Source: Prochlorococcus sp. AG-347-M23
GTDB lineage: Bacteria; Cyanobacteriota; Cyanobacteriia; PCC-6307; Cyanobiaceae
Length of the DNA: 64,000 nt
Direction of reading: 5' to 3'
NCBI GenBank assembly: GCA_003278855.1
Contig: QCCU01000002.1
Location: 98,587 to 162,586 of the forward strand
Of the stretch, positions 1 to 10,141 are shown in pieces. Under the pieces are notes generated by a model. That model was not told the DNA's origin and searched no databases. It was given only the letters and a program-made list of their open reading frames with translations. Numbering within the stretch: position 1 is the stretch's first letter; each line of letters begins with the position of its first letter. The position numbers were made by a program, and so were the translations under genes.

Positions 1-559
1 CTTTTGTTTTGGCTACAAAATCTGCAGCTTCTTCAGGATCAGTCAGAAGCATATCTGTAGAAAGTTCACCTTCAAATCCATGACCATCTTCCGCTTCACC
101 TTTTCCTGTCTCTAATGAACCTAAGCAACCCAACTCTCCTTCAACACTAACTCCAACTGAATGGGCAAAATCTACTACTTTTTTAGTAACTGCAACATTA
201 TATTCGTAACTAGCGGGTGTTTTTGCATCTGCCTCTAGAGAACCGTCCATCATTACTGATGTGAAACCATTTATTGCTGCTGAGTAACATGTTGATGGCT
301 CATTACCGTGGTCTTGGTGCATAACCACTGGAATATTAGGATATGTTTCTGTAGCAGCAAGGATTAGATGACGTAGGAAAATTTCTCCTGCATAATTTCT
401 TGCCCCTCTTGAAGCTTGGAGGATTACAGGACTATCAGTTTCATATGCTGCTTCCATGATTGCTTGAACTTGTTCAAGGTTATTAACATTGAAAGCTGGA
501 ATACCGTAACCATTCTCAGCAGCGTGATCTAAAAGTAGTCTTAGTGGAACGAGGGCCAT
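1..559 (-). CDS. fbaA: Fructose-bisphosphate aldolase class II (C-terminus outside window)
   Basis: Zinc-dependent aldolase that interconverts fructose-1,6-bisphosphate with DHAP and glyceraldehyde-3-phosphate; in cyanobacteria the class II enzyme also handles sedoheptulose-bisphosphate in the Calvin cycle. About 186 N-terminal codons are visible, from the ATG at 557-559. The HQDHG motif at residues 81-85 carries the catalytic Asp83 and zinc-binding His84, and the [15 protein letters not shown] loop follows further on. The gene runs off the left edge, so this is a window truncation and not a broken gene. It lies just downstream of, and on the same strand as, an unrelated class I aldolase. Confidence 0.97.
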   Translation of the reverse strand, partial: MALVPLRLLLDHAAENGYGIPAFNVNNLEQVQAIMEAAYETDSPVILQASRGARNYAGEIFLRHLILAATETYPNIPVVMHQDHGNEPSTCYSAAINGFTSVMMDGSLEADAKTPASYEYNVAVTKKVVDFAHSVGVSVEGELGCLGSLETGKGEAEDGHGFEGELSTDMLLTDPEEAADFVAKTK

Positions 560-708
560 AATTAAAATAAGTTAAATGCTATATAAAGCATATGTTTCCG
601 AGAGTTTAGTATAAATAGGTATCAAATGTCACGTCATTAGATATACAAAATACTAAATTAAAGAAACTTATTTTATGACCCAGAGTACATTTTTAGGATT
701 TTTTTTAG

Positions 709-1776
709 TTAATAAGTGTAGCCTGCTACAAACAATTGTTCATCCGATGAAGGTTGAGATCCTGCTACATAGGCACCTTTTGAAGCTTCAGAGTTTGCTT
801 GAGCTCTTGCTATTAAAGCTTTTTGACCTCCTTCAACGTCGCTTCCTTTCCAGGCCTTTAAGCATGAGTGCTGTAATGCTCTTCCATAGGAGAATGAAAC
901 ATTCCATAAAGCTTTCCTGTAAAGAGTGTTCATATTATTTAGATAAACAGAAGCAGCTTCTTCGCTTAACCCTCCTGATAAGAAAACTATTCCAGGAACA
1001 GATGCAGGAACGCATCTTTCCATAGTTCTAATTGTCATTTCAGCAACCTTCATAGGATCAGCCTTTGTTGGACAATCTGCTCCATTAACAGTCATAGAAG
1101 GTTTTAATAGAGTGCCCTCTAGAAAAACTCCATTTGCTTGACAGGCACTATAAACCTGCTTTATTACCTCTTCTTGAACTTCAGCAGTTTTTTCAATAGT
1201 ATGGTCGCCGTCCATTAAGATTTCAGGTTCAATAATTGGTACTAACCCAGATTCTTGAACTGATCTTGCATACCTTGCTAATCCCCAAGCATTCTCTTGA
1301 ATTGATAGTTTTGAAGGACAACCATCATTTGTAATTTGCAGAACTGCTCTCCACTTTGCAAATCTGGCACCTTGTTCATAATATTTTGCGGCTCTTTCAA
1401 CTAACCCATCTAGGCCAGAGCAAAAAGTTTCTACATCTCCTCCTCCTGGAAGTGGATTTAGGCCCTTATCGACCTTTATACCTGGAATAATACCTAAATC
1501 ATTTAGTTTCTTAACCATTGACTCGCCATCTTGGTGATTCTGATAAAGAGTTTCTTCGAAGAGAATTGCTCCACTTATATATTTGCCAAGACCTTCTGTA
1601 GTAAAAAGCATTCCTCTATATGCCTTCCTATTGTCTTCAGTATTCTCAACGCCAATTCCAGCGAGTCTTTTACCTACTGTTTTAGTGGATTCATCTACCG
1701 CTAATATTCCTTTTCCTTTAGAAGCTAGTAATTGAGCATTTTCTTTAAGCTCATTTTTGTAATAATTTAAAGCCAT
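709..1776 (-). CDS. fda: Fructose-bisphosphate aldolase class I
   Basis: Metal-independent, Schiff-base aldolase with the same reaction as the neighbouring class II enzyme but no homology to it. The 355 aa length is usual for the family. The catalytic Asp is in the AVDES motif (about residue 28), the Schiff-base lysine is K225 in GTLLKPSM, and the supporting Lys is K141 in KWRAV. It starts at ATG 1774-1776. About 150 bp separate it from fbaA, so the two may have separate promoters. The product is cytosolic. Confidence 0.96.
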   Translation of the reverse strand: MALNYYKNELKENAQLLASKGKGILAVDESTKTVGKRLAGIGVENTEDNRKAYRGMLFTTEGLGKYISGAILFEETLYQNHQDGESMVKKLNDLGIIPGIKVDKGLNPLPGGGDVETFCSGLDGLVERAAKYYEQGARFAKWRAVLQITNDGCPSKLSIQENAWGLARYARSVQESGLVPIIEPEILMDGDHTIEKTAEVQEEVIKQVYSACQANGVFLEGTLLKPSMTVNGADCPTKADPMKVAEMTIRTMERCVPASVPGIVFLSGGLSEEAASVYLNNMNTLYRKALWNVSFSYGRALQHSCLKAWKGSDVEGGQKALIARAQANSEASKGAYVAGSQPSSDEQLFVAGYTY

Positions 1777-1879
1777 TCTTTAATAATTCAGTTCAATTGA
1801 TTTTTCCAGAATATGAAAAAAAAATAAAATCAATCCAATACTTTATCGGGTGATAATTGCTACTTATAAATGTATAGCC

Positions 1880-2977
1880 TTAAATTTTGATGCTTAATCC
1901 ACTTTTGGAAGATTCTCTTATGGCTTCGCAAACTTTATGACTAGCAAGTCCCTCAGATAAGCCTGGGATTACAGGTGTTCCATTCATTATACTCTGGGCC
2001 CATAAATTTTGAATTCTCAAAACTGGAGCTATTCTCCCATCAGTCCATGTTTTTTCAAAATTAAAACTTGAATCTGCAGTTAGATTTTGTATTTTATTTT
2101 CGTTGTTTGAATATTTTAAATTAAAACCATGTACATAATCTTTTTGGTTTTCGCTTTTAAGAATTAGTGAACCTTCGCTTCCATATATTTCTAAACTAAA
2201 TCCTCTACCATTTTTAGAAATTGATGATAAAGATACCTGACATGGAATAAGATTCGAGCTGTAGTTTGATATTTCAATATTGGCTAAACATACATCTTCA
2301 CTCGTAACATCATTTAAATCAGATGAATTAGGTAAAGGTCTTTTTTTTATTGATGTTGCTAACTTGCCAGACACGTTTATTGCTTCTCCAAAAAACCAAT
2401 TCAACATATCGAATGCATGAGTACCTAAAGCGCCAATAACTCCTCCACCTTTTTCTTCCAATGAATACCAATTCCAGGATCTTTTGGGGTCGGATCTACT
2501 GCCCATTAACCAATCTAATTTGACTAAATATATATCTCCTAAGATATTTTCATCAATAAGTTTTTTTGTCTGAAGGAAAAGAGGTACTGCTCTATATTCA
2601 AAATCAACACATACGCTTAAATTATTAATTAAAGATATTCTCTGAAGCTCTTCAATTTCTGAGGAGGATATTGAAACGGGTTTTTCTAGGAGCAAATTTT
2701 TATTATTCTCTAGAGCTTTTTTTGCTAACTTAAATCTTGCTTCAGGAGGAGTGGCAATAATAATTCCATCAATTTTTGGAGATTTAACTAAGTCTTCCCA
2801 ATTATGAAAAAAATCTAAGCCCGTTTCTTTTTCTATTATCGATTTTTGCTTTTTCTCGTAATGATAAATTGCTACAGGAGTTAAGTGATCAGACTCTTTT
2901 AATGCCTCTAGATGAACTTTTTTCCCAAATCCTAGTCCGGCGATTGCTATTTTTAATTTTTTATTTTTAGTATTCAT
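1880..2977 (-). CDS. Gfo/Idh/MocA-family NAD(P)-dependent oxidoreductase
   Basis: Likely an NAD(P)-dependent sugar or cyclitol oxidoreductase; the substrate cannot be told from sequence. The N-terminal Rossmann fold begins with IAGLGFGKKVH (about residues 11-21), and the family EKPVS motif near residue 98 carries the conserved Lys. The C-terminal half is the alpha/beta substrate domain. Length 365 aa is normal. It is 2 bp downstream of a small secreted protein and in line with accD, so it may be co-transcribed with them. Confidence 0.88.
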   Translation of the reverse strand: MNTKNKKLKIAIAGLGFGKKVHLEALKESDHLTPVAIYHYEKKQKSIIEKETGLDFFHNWEDLVKSPKIDGIIIATPPEARFKLAKKALENNKNLLLEKPVSISSSEIEELQRISLINNLSVCVDFEYRAVPLFLQTKKLIDENILGDIYLVKLDWLMGSRSDPKRSWNWYSLEEKGGGVIGALGTHAFDMLNWFFGEAINVSGKLATSIKKRPLPNSSDLNDVTSEDVCLANIEISNYSSNLIPCQVSLSSISKNGRGFSLEIYGSEGSLILKSENQKDYVHGFNLKYSNNENKIQNLTADSSFNFEKTWTDGRIAPVLRIQNLWAQSIMNGTPVIPGLSEGLASHKVCEAIRESSKSGLSIKI

Positions 2978-2979
2978 TC

Positions 2980-3372
2980 TTATTCATTAATAAACTCTGA
3001 ACAGCTATTTTCAATAACAACATCTATAAGTTCATCATTATTAGAAGTTTGCCATTTTGAATTGAATTGTGGAATTCCATTTATTGATGTATCTTTGAAC
3101 TTTTTTTCATTGCAATTAATTCTCATTACATAAAGTGATAACTCTCCATCATCATCAGAATTAGTTGGATTCTTAAAGAACTTTGTTAATACACTTATTT
3201 CACCATTTGGGAGCGACTTAATACTCCCTTTATCAAGCCATTCTTTCCCATCATCATTCTCTTTTAGCAGGACCCAGTCAACATTTCCTATCGCATATGA
3301 ATAGGAGGCAAAGTTAAAAATAAAGAGTAGAAGGCTTAAAGAAAAATAAAATAAATTAGAAATTATTCTCAT
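2980..3372 (-). CDS. Small secreted protein, surface-adhesin-E-like
   Basis: Unknown function. The ATG at 3370-3372 is preferred because it follows the accD stop after 1 bp; a longer reading (to 3393) would overlap accD. The protein, about 130 aa, opens with a signal peptide (hydrophobic stretch after MRIISN, ending near the SYA site). The mature part has the pattern seen in surface-adhesin-E-like domains: a W-x-L start, a D-x-x-SI segment, acidic turns and two widely spaced Cys, which could form a disulfide. The domain assignment is from pattern only. Likely periplasmic. Confidence 0.75.
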   Translation of the reverse strand: MRIISNLFYFSLSLLLFIFNFASYSYAIGNVDWVLLKENDDGKEWLDKGSIKSLPNGEISVLTKFFKNPTNSDDDGELSLYVMRINCNEKKFKDTSINGIPQFNSKWQTSNNDELIDVVIENSCSEFINE

Positions 3373-3373
3373 T

Positions 3374-4255
3374 TTATATATTTGCTTGTGCAAGTTCTTT
3401 TACACCATGAATTTTTAAAATTTTAGTCAGAGTATCCTTGAGATCTTTCCTTTTTACTATTACATCAACAAAACCATGCTCAAGAAGATATTCAGCTGTT
3501 TGAAAATTATCGGGTAATTTTTCTCTTAATGTTTGTTCTATAACCCTTCTTCCAGCAAATCCAATAAGTGCTTTAGGTTCCGCCAAAATTAAATCACCTA
3601 ACATCGCAAAGCTGGCTGTTACCCCTCCAGTAGTTGGATGAGTTAACAACGGCATATATAGGAGATTTTTCTCTTTATGTTTTTTTAATGCTCCAGATAT
3701 TTTTGCCATTTGCATGAGACTTAACATACCTTCTTGCATCCTTGCTCCTCCTGATGCGCAAACAATAAGAATTGGAAAATTTTCTAAAGTTGCTTTCTCA
3801 ATTATCCTTGTAATTTTTTCACCAACTACTGAACCCATGGATCCTCCCATAAATCGAAAATCCATAACAGCCAATGCTAAAGGCAATGAATTTACAGAAC
3901 AGATACCTGTTACGACTCCATCTCTTAAACCTGTACCTGCTTGACTTTCTTTAATTCGATCTGCATACGCTCTTCTATCTTTAAAACCTAAAGGATCTGT
4001 AGGACTTAGTGAACTATCAAACTCCTCGAATGAATTTTTGTCAGCAATTATATTTATCCTTTCATCACTATTAATTCTATTATGGTGTCCACAATTGCTA
4101 CAAACATTGAAATTTGAAATTAGGTCTTTTCTATAGGCAACTTGGGAACACTCTGAACATTTAACCCATAAACCATCTCCTTCGTCAGTATCTTGGGAAA
4201 CTTTCCCAACAAATTGATCTTTACGCCTTGCGGCAAACCAGTCGATTAATGACAC
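3374..4255 (-). CDS. accD: Acetyl-CoA carboxylase carboxyltransferase subunit beta
   Basis: Beta subunit of the carboxyltransferase of acetyl-CoA carboxylase, which makes malonyl-CoA for fatty-acid synthesis together with AccA. The four-Cys zinc finger is at C33, C36, C52 and C55, followed by the crotonase-fold carboxyltransferase domain with the GGARMQEG loop. Length 293 aa is typical. The start is a GTG at 4253-4255 (protein begins MSLIDWF); no in-frame ATG fits better. It lies 1 bp upstream of the secreted protein. Confidence 0.97.
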   Translation of the reverse strand: MSLIDWFAARRKDQFVGKVSQDTDEGDGLWVKCSECSQVAYRKDLISNFNVCSNCGHHNRINSDERINIIADKNSFEEFDSSLSPTDPLGFKDRRAYADRIKESQAGTGLRDGVVTGICSVNSLPLALAVMDFRFMGGSMGSVVGEKITRIIEKATLENFPILIVCASGGARMQEGMLSLMQMAKISGALKKHKEKNLLYMPLLTHPTTGGVTASFAMLGDLILAEPKALIGFAGRRVIEQTLREKLPDNFQTAEYLLEHGFVDVIVKRKDLKDTLTKILKIHGVKELAQANI

Positions 4256-4394
4256 AACATTACCTGTTTTTTCTATTTAAATCTAAGTAAGGTACTTTTA
4301 TCAAGAAAGATATATAAATATTTGAGATTTTCTAAATAAGAAACTCCTCAAAGTTAAAAATATAATTATTTGAGTTAATAATCGTAATTAATTA

Positions 4395-5291
4395 TTATTT
4401 ATTTTTCTCCTCGATCATTTTATGAATTATTGGAGTAAGAATTAGTTCCATTGCGAAACCCATTTTTCCTCCATTTACAACGATACTTGTTGGACTTGAC
4501 ATGAATGAATCGTTAATCATTCCAAGCAAGTATTGAAAATCAATACCCCATTTCTCTCTCGCCCCTTTTCTGAAATGTATAATCACAAAGCTCTCATCAG
4601 GAGTTGGGATATTTCTGCAGATGAAAGGATTTGAAGTGTCAATAGTGGGAATTCTTTGGAAATTAATATCGGTTTTGCTGAATTGTGGGCAGATGTGATT
4701 TATATAATCAGGCATTCTTCTCAATATCGTATCAACAATGGTTTCCGCTGAGTAACCTCTTTCTGCATTATCTCTATGAATTTTTTGAATCCACTCTAAA
4801 TTTGTTATCGGAACAACGCCAACAAGTAAATCAGCATAGGATGCCACATTGTATCCATCACCTTCTACCCCACCATGCAAACCTTCATAAAAAAGAACGT
4901 CTGTTCCCTCAGGAATATCTTCCCATGGAGTAAATTGCCCAGGTTCTAGGGATGTCCCAAGTCTTGTATTATGTTCTTCTGCTTCTTCAAGACTATGTAG
5001 ATAATATCTTTTTTTTCCTCCTCCAGTTTCGCCATAGATTTTAAAAAGTTCTTCTAACTTGTCAAAAAGATTTGCCTCTGGACCAAAATGAGAGAAATTT
5101 TCACCTTTTGAAAGAGCGTCTGCCATCGCTTTTTTCATAGGCATTCTTTCAAATCTGTGGTAACTATCACCTTCTACAACTGCGGGAACAATATCTTCTC
5201 TGGCAAAAATATGCTCAAAGGCTCTTTTTACTGTACTTGTTCCTGCTCCTGAAGATCCTGTTACAGCGACTACTGGATGACGTTTTGACAT
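4395..5291 (-). CDS. prk: Phosphoribulokinase, proteobacterial-type
   Basis: Calvin-cycle kinase converting ribulose-5-phosphate and ATP to RuBP. The P-loop is GSSGAGTST (about residues 12-20), and the EGDSYHRF, FYEGLHGG and NLEWIQKIHRD motifs match Rhodobacter-type PRK. At 298 aa it is shorter than the roughly 330 aa plant/beta-cyanobacterial enzyme and lacks the paired N-terminal redox cysteines used for thioredoxin/CP12 control; its cysteines are central, in HICPQF and FICRN. ATG start at 5289-5291. Family identity is certain; the lineage call is from remembered sequence similarity. Confidence 0.96.
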   Translation of the reverse strand: MSKRHPVVAVTGSSGAGTSTVKRAFEHIFAREDIVPAVVEGDSYHRFERMPMKKAMADALSKGENFSHFGPEANLFDKLEELFKIYGETGGGKKRYYLHSLEEAEEHNTRLGTSLEPGQFTPWEDIPEGTDVLFYEGLHGGVEGDGYNVASYADLLVGVVPITNLEWIQKIHRDNAERGYSAETIVDTILRRMPDYINHICPQFSKTDINFQRIPTIDTSNPFICRNIPTPDESFVIIHFRKGAREKWGIDFQYLLGMINDSFMSSPTSIVVNGGKMGFAMELILTPIIHKMIEEKNK

Positions 5292-5380
5292 TTTTTAAAA
5301 ACAATATCTAATGATTCTGACAGGTAATATGCCAACTTTATGTTTTACTTAAAAATATTTTTTTATTTATTAATTTTTTT

Positions 5381-6454
5381 TTAAATTTCATCCATTATTT
5401 TATCTCCGATTTCACTGCAAGATAATACTTCGGAAGACCCATCTGCTAAATCGGCTGTTCTAAATCCTTTTGATAAAACTTTATCAATGGCAGTTTCTAA
5501 ATTTTCTGCAGCTTCTTCTTCATTTAATCCAATTTTTAACATCATGGAAGCAGATAAAAGCATTGCAATAGGATTCGCTATGTTCTTACCAGCTATATCA
5601 GGTGCCGAACCATGAACCGGTTCAAAAACTCCTGGCCCATCGTTGTTTAGAGAAGCAGAAGGAAGCATACCAATAGAACCAGTTAACATTGCGGCTAAGT
5701 CACTTAAAATATCTCCAAATAAATTACTGGTTAAAATTACATCAAATTGACCAGGATCTCTGACTAATTGCATTGCTGCATTATCAACGTACATATTGCT
5801 TAGAGATATATTTTTATCTTTTGATGTGATATTTGAAACTGTATCTCTCCACAATTGACTAACCTCAAGAACGTTTGATTTATCAACAGAACATATTTTT
5901 TTATTTCTTTGGTTAGCAATTTTTATTGCTATTTCAGTTATTCTCTCTATTTCGGCCGAATCATAAACCATCGTATTGAAAGCTTTTGGGATTTTTGTAT
6001 TTGTTATATGTCCTCTTGGTTTTCCAAAATAAATTCCCCCTATTAATTCTCTTACAACAACAAGATCTACATGATCAACGATTTCTTTTTTTAATGTACT
6101 TGCATCTAATAGAGATTTTCTTATTTTGACAGGCCTGATATTTGCGAAAAGGTTTAGGGCAGATCTTAACTTTAGTAATCCACTTTCTGGCCTTAATTCT
6201 CTTGCAAGAGAGTCATATTTAATATCTCCTACACATGCTAAAAGTACAGCATCACTTTTTTTGCATTGATCAAGTGTCTTATCTGGAGCAGGATTCCCAT
6301 ATTTTTCATAAGCTATCCCTCCAAATAATTCTTCAATAATCTCAATATCGAAATTATGATTTTTTGAAAGCTTTTTTAAAACTTTTTTTGAAACTTCTGA
6401 AATCTCTGGTCCAATTCCGTCTCCTGACAATAAAACAACCTTATATTTCTTCAT
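5381..6454 (-). CDS. leuB: 3-isopropylmalate dehydrogenase
   Basis: NAD-dependent oxidative decarboxylation of 3-isopropylmalate in leucine synthesis. Length 357 aa. The N-terminal LLSGDGIGPE motif, the RELIGGIYFG substrate loop and the metal-binding SNLFGDILSDLAA segment are all present, followed by the adenine-binding FEPVHGSAPDIAGK. ATG at 6452-6454. It is 28 bp downstream of lpxD on the same strand. Confidence 0.97.
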   Translation of the reverse strand: MKKYKVVLLSGDGIGPEISEVSKKVLKKLSKNHNFDIEIIEELFGGIAYEKYGNPAPDKTLDQCKKSDAVLLACVGDIKYDSLARELRPESGLLKLRSALNLFANIRPVKIRKSLLDASTLKKEIVDHVDLVVVRELIGGIYFGKPRGHITNTKIPKAFNTMVYDSAEIERITEIAIKIANQRNKKICSVDKSNVLEVSQLWRDTVSNITSKDKNISLSNMYVDNAAMQLVRDPGQFDVILTSNLFGDILSDLAAMLTGSIGMLPSASLNNDGPGVFEPVHGSAPDIAGKNIANPIAMLLSASMMLKIGLNEEEAAENLETAIDKVLSKGFRTADLADGSSEVLSCSEIGDKIMDEI

Positions 6455-6482
6455 TTAAATTTTTGTTTAATAGAACAATAAA

Positions 6483-7517
6483 TTATTGCTTGTCTAATTG
6501 TCTAAGTTTTTTTGCTAATTCTGGTAATTTTTTAAAAATACTTGAACTCCTTAGCCAAGATTTATTTTCTAAGGCAGGGAAACCACTAATTACCTTGCCA
6601 TCTTCTATGTCACAATGAATTCCGCATTTTGAACTCGCTATGACATTATTACCAACTTTTACTCTATTATTGACTCCTACTTGCCCTGCCAAAATAACAC
6701 CATCTCCAATATTTGCTCCTCCAGCGATACCAACTTGAGCTGCAAATGCACAATTCTTTCCAATTTTTACTCCATGACCTATTTGTATTAAATTATCCAA
6801 CTTTGTTCCCTCATCAATGAAAGTAAATCCAACTGCGGGTCTATCAATACAACAATTCGTTCCAATTTCTACAAAACTCATTATTTTTACACCACCTTTT
6901 TGAGGCATCTTTACCCATTTGCCATTTTTAGGAATAAAACCAAATCCCTCTGATCCAATAACAGAATTTGAATTAATTACACAATTATTTTTTAGAATGG
7001 TATTTTCGTAAATAACACAATTTGGATGAATTATATTGTTATTTCCTATTCGAACATTACCTAAAATTGATGATCCAGGAAGAATATGATTATTGTCTCC
7101 AATTACAGTATTTTCTCCAATATAAACATTAGGTCCGATATGGCAATCGGCTCCAATTATTGCTGTTTTGTCTATAACCGCTGAAGCGTGAATTCCTGGT
7201 TTGAAATTTATAGTTTTATATAAACAATCCAATACTTCTGCAAATGCAATTCTTGGATTTTTAACGATTATGGTTGATATATTGTGTTTCTTTAGGGCAC
7301 TGACGATTTCGTAGTTGTTAGTAGTTATTATTGCTGAAGCTTTAGTTTGATCTAATTTCTCTTTCAGGATATTATTTTCTTCTAAAAAAGATATTTGATG
7401 TTTAACTGCAGCATCTAAAGAGGCAGCATCATCAATATTTAAATCATCGAAAATATTGGCACAAATAAAATTTGAATTTCCTTTTTTTATTAGATCAACT
7501 AAATCACTTAAAAGCAT
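6483..7517 (-). CDS. lpxD: UDP-3-O-acylglucosamine N-acyltransferase
   Basis: Third step of lipid A synthesis: transfer of a hydroxyacyl chain from acyl-ACP to the 2-amino group of UDP-3-acylglucosamine. 344 aa, with an N-terminal uridine-binding domain (about 1-100) and then many hexapeptide repeats forming a left-handed beta-helix (about 105-300). The catalytic His is in IGHGVKIG, and the lipid-binding AAQVGIAGG segment follows. The C-terminal helix (SSIFKKLPELAKKL) is family-typical. ATG at 7515-7517. It lies 20 bp from proB. Confidence 0.96.
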   Translation of the reverse strand: MLLSDLVDLIKKGNSNFICANIFDDLNIDDAASLDAAVKHQISFLEENNILKEKLDQTKASAIITTNNYEIVSALKKHNISTIIVKNPRIAFAEVLDCLYKTINFKPGIHASAVIDKTAIIGADCHIGPNVYIGENTVIGDNNHILPGSSILGNVRIGNNNIIHPNCVIYENTILKNNCVINSNSVIGSEGFGFIPKNGKWVKMPQKGGVKIMSFVEIGTNCCIDRPAVGFTFIDEGTKLDNLIQIGHGVKIGKNCAFAAQVGIAGGANIGDGVILAGQVGVNNRVKVGNNVIASSKCGIHCDIEDGKVISGFPALENKSWLRSSSIFKKLPELAKKLRQLDKQ

Positions 7518-7537
7518 TTTTCAGTTTTAATTTTTTT

Positions 7538-8620
7538 CTAAGAGAGAGCAAGAACATCTCTGTGTACGACAATTATCGAGGAGTTGTTATTTTCTTTATT
7601 ATTTAAGATACTTCTTAATTTGTCGCTACTTATTGATACTAAACCTTTTGCAACTTCTTTATCATTTGTATTTACGATTTTAACTGCCTGATTAATCGTA
7701 AAGTTTCCTTCTACATTCTTAACACCAACTGCTAAAAGTGAGGCACCCTTTTTTTTTATTGCAAAATAGGCGCCATCATCTAAAGTAATTTTCCCTACTG
7801 TTTGAATTGCATGTGAAAGCCAACTTTTTTTATTTCCAATAGGTTTTTCTACTGGATAAAATAAAGTTCCAATTTTATTATCATTAAAAATTTCAATTAA
7901 GTTTTTTTTATTAGTTCCATCAACTAGTTGGACTTCGACTCCTCCTTTTGTTGCTATTTCGGCAGAAATTAATTTTGTAGAAATTCCTCCTGTTCCCCAT
8001 TCATTATTTGAGTTTTGAATATTTTTATCTTTAATTTCCTTTAATTCACTATTATGAACTTCTTTAATAGGTTGCGCATCTTTATTATTACGTGGATCTT
8101 TTGAGTATAGATTTTCAATATCGGTTAATAAAATAAGCTTGTTAGCATTTATAGCCAAGGCAACTAAAGCAGAGAGGGTATCATTATCTCCATATTTAAG
8201 CTCTTCATTAGCTACGGTATCATTTTCATTTACTATTGGAATAACATTCAAATCGATTAATTTTTTTAAAGTCTTAGAAGCGTTATTAAATGATTCTCGT
8301 GAATTGAAATCAGCTTTAGTTATTAAAATTTGAGCAATATTATGACCTAATTTATTAAATACTTTATCGTATAAGGACATTAAATTAACTTGTCCAACTG
8401 CAGCAGTAGCTTGAAGGGTACTTAAATCATTTGGTCTCGTTTTAATATTTAATTTTTTGCAACCTAATCCAACGGCTCCACTAGTTACTAAAATTAATTT
8501 GTTTCCTTTTGAAAGAAAACTTGTAAAGGATCTAGAAAGGTTTTCAATAACTTCTTCTGTAGATGTTTCCTCATTTCCTCTTAAAATACTAGTACCAATT
8601 TTTATAACCCAAGTTTTCAT
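7538..8620 (-). CDS. proB: Glutamate 5-kinase
   Basis: First step of proline synthesis (glutamate to glutamyl-5-phosphate). 360 aa: an N-terminal amino-acid-kinase domain (about 1-250; VIKIGTSIL start, [26 protein letters not shown]) and a C-terminal PUA domain (about 275-355). The ATG overlaps the TGA of the upstream HAD phosphatase by 4 bp (ATGA), so the two are probably translationally coupled. Confidence 0.97.
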   Translation of the reverse strand: MKTWVIKIGTSILRGNEETSTEEVIENLSRSFTSFLSKGNKLILVTSGAVGLGCKKLNIKTRPNDLSTLQATAAVGQVNLMSLYDKVFNKLGHNIAQILITKADFNSRESFNNASKTLKKLIDLNVIPIVNENDTVANEELKYGDNDTLSALVALAINANKLILLTDIENLYSKDPRNNKDAQPIKEVHNSELKEIKDKNIQNSNNEWGTGGISTKLISAEIATKGGVEVQLVDGTNKKNLIEIFNDNKIGTLFYPVEKPIGNKKSWLSHAIQTVGKITLDDGAYFAIKKKGASLLAVGVKNVEGNFTINQAVKIVNTNDKEVAKGLVSISSDKLRSILNNKENNNSSIIVVHRDVLALS

Positions 8621-9111
8621 TTTATAAAATTAGAAATTAATTTTTCTATTATCAAAGTTAAATTAAATTTTATAGGCAAGCCATCTCTATTTAATCGCTT
8701 AACTAATATTGTTTTTATATCACATCTATTCCCAACAATAATATCTGTAAAAATTCTATCGCCAATAATGGCTATATTTTTTGGCTCTCTACCAATTTCT
8801 TTGATAGCAGACAAAGTTACTTTTTTTCTTGGTTTTGATGCATTGTATTTATACCTTAAATTTAATTCTTTCGCTATTTTTGCGATTCTTTTTTTTGATG
8901 GATTATTACTTATTAGATATAGGGAGAAAAGTTTTTTAGATTCTATGATCCAATTTTTTACGGCTTTTGGGATCATATTTGATTTTCTATTTACTAGAGT
9001 CCCATCCACGTCCAGCAATAAAGAATTAATTCCTTTTTTTTGCAACTCAGATTGAGAAATATTATATATTGGTAATTTTGAATCCCAATTGACCTTTAGG
9101 ATAGATTTCAT
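8617..9111 (-). CDS. YqeG-family HAD-IIIA phosphatase
   Basis: Predicted phosphatase of the YqeG/PGP-like family; some relatives (plant PGPP1, yeast Gep4) dephosphorylate phosphatidylglycerophosphate, but no substrate is shown here. 164 aa. HAD motif I is [10 protein letters not shown], motif II is ISNNPSKKR, motif III Lys lies in SKPRKK, and motif IV is IGDRIFTDI. Its stop overlaps the proB start by 4 bp, and the DUF3727 gene is 5 bp upstream. A link to PgsA (16.4-16.9 kb) would be attractive but is inference. Confidence 0.88.
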   Translation of the reverse strand: MKSILKVNWDSKLPIYNISQSELQKKGINSLLLDVDGTLVNRKSNMIPKAVKNWIIESKKLFSLYLISNNPSKKRIAKIAKELNLRYKYNASKPRKKVTLSAIKEIGREPKNIAIIGDRIFTDIIVGNRCDIKTILVKRLNRDGLPIKFNLTLIIEKLISNFIK

Positions 9112-9116
9112 TTATT

Positions 9117-9653
9117 TTAAGAACCACTTTTTTCAAGCTCAGTTTCAATCAAAGGTTGAATCTTATCAAATTCATCATCTTCAACTAAGAAGGCACCTTT
9201 GTCTTTTAATTTACCCACAATAAAAAAAGGATCTAGAGGTATATATAAACCATATTCTTGGTCAAAAAGATTAAAGTTAACGAGCAATTCATAACTCTCA
9301 CTATCATCATCTACGTAATCTTCTTCTAATTCATCATAAATTGGTTCTTCAAGTTCTCCTGATACTGTTAATGTAACTGCTGATCTGATAAGTCTTAAAT
9401 CATGTTCTTGAAGAACTGCTTCAGCATTTTTTAGTATTTGTTCATTTTTATCTATTTTCTCAATTAGTTCAGGTTCATCTTTTTCATTTATCTTAAAAAG
9501 ACTTACTGGAGTATCAACTGGTGTTAATAAAGCATATTCTTGGCCTTCAACACTTACTAATTGTTCAAGATAACAAAATAGCTCGTTTCCATTTGAGTCA
9601 TTTAATAAAAGAGTTTGTGCATCATAATTATTATTTGAATTGGCTTCTTTCAT
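9117..9653 (-). CDS. DUF3727 family protein
   Basis: Conserved cyanobacterial/plastid family of unknown function. 178 aa, strongly acidic. A DUF1292-like N-terminal part (about 1-75: LLNDSNGNELFCYLEQLVSV, then a YALLTPVDTPVSLF strand) is followed by a DUF3727 part (about 95-175) with an acidic stretch (YDELEEDYVDDDSESYELL). No membrane segment or Cys pair. In line with the HAD phosphatase (5 bp) and ruvX (26 bp), so probably one operon. Confidence 0.8.
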   Translation of the reverse strand: MKEANSNNNYDAQTLLLNDSNGNELFCYLEQLVSVEGQEYALLTPVDTPVSLFKINEKDEPELIEKIDKNEQILKNAEAVLQEHDLRLIRSAVTLTVSGELEEPIYDELEEDYVDDDSESYELLVNFNLFDQEYGLYIPLDPFFIVGKLKDKGAFLVEDDEFDKIQPLIETELEKSGS

Positions 9654-9679
9654 TTAAAAATTATCTATCCTTTTTAATA

Positions 9680-10141
9680 CTAATATTTTATCTGACGTTT
9701 ACCAGCTATTTCTTCTAATTCAGGACCTTCTTGGATCCATTGTTCAAGTATTATTTTTGCTGAAAAACTATCAATCAATCCGGATTTATCTTTTTTTATT
9801 CCAAATCTTTCTGAAGATTCCCAAGTTGAACTATGTTCGTTTACATAAGAAAATGGAAGCTTTAATTCATTTGAAAGTAATTGACCGTAATTTTTACAGT
9901 CAATAGCTTGAGTGGTCATTTGACCTTCCTCATCTAGAGGAATACCCACAATAAAACCAGTCAAATTAAATTCATTTATATAATTTCTAATGAGTTTAAT
10001 CTCTTGATTATTTTCAAATCGTTTTACTGCTGGAAGTATATTTGATGTTATGCAGAGGGGATCACAATAAGCTAATCCTATTCTTTTGGTACCTATATCC
10101 AAACTCAAAATTGACTTGGGTTTGGGTTTGCAAAATTTCAC
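9680..10141 (-). CDS. ruvX: RuvX/YqgF Holliday-junction resolvase-like protein
   Basis: RNase H-fold protein of the YqgF family, implicated in Holliday-junction resolution and in 16S rRNA 5'-end processing. 153 aa. The first catalytic Asp is in [13 protein letters not shown], followed by GIPLDEEGQ, the VNEHSST Glu and the final Asp in [13 protein letters not shown]. The start is a GTG (10139-10141) that overlaps the TGA of the upstream gene (GTGA), indicating coupling. Confidence 0.92.
   Translation of the reverse strand: MKFCKPKPKSILSLDIGTKRIGLAYCDPLCITSNILPAVKRFENNQEIKLIRNYINEFNLTGFIVGIPLDEEGQMTTQAIDCKNYGQLLSNELKLPFSYVNEHSSTWESSERFGIKKDKSGLIDSFSAKIILEQWIQEGPELEEIAGKRQIKY

Noticed and set aside
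675..1025. Plus-strand 116-aa frame
   Set aside because: Lies opposite the class I aldolase; Leu-rich composition is a shadow of that gene.
1796..1834. 9-bp inverted repeat ATTGATTTT/AAAATCAAT
   Set aside because: Long spacer, all A+T-rich and upstream of a gene; chance is likely in such DNA, so not called a terminator.
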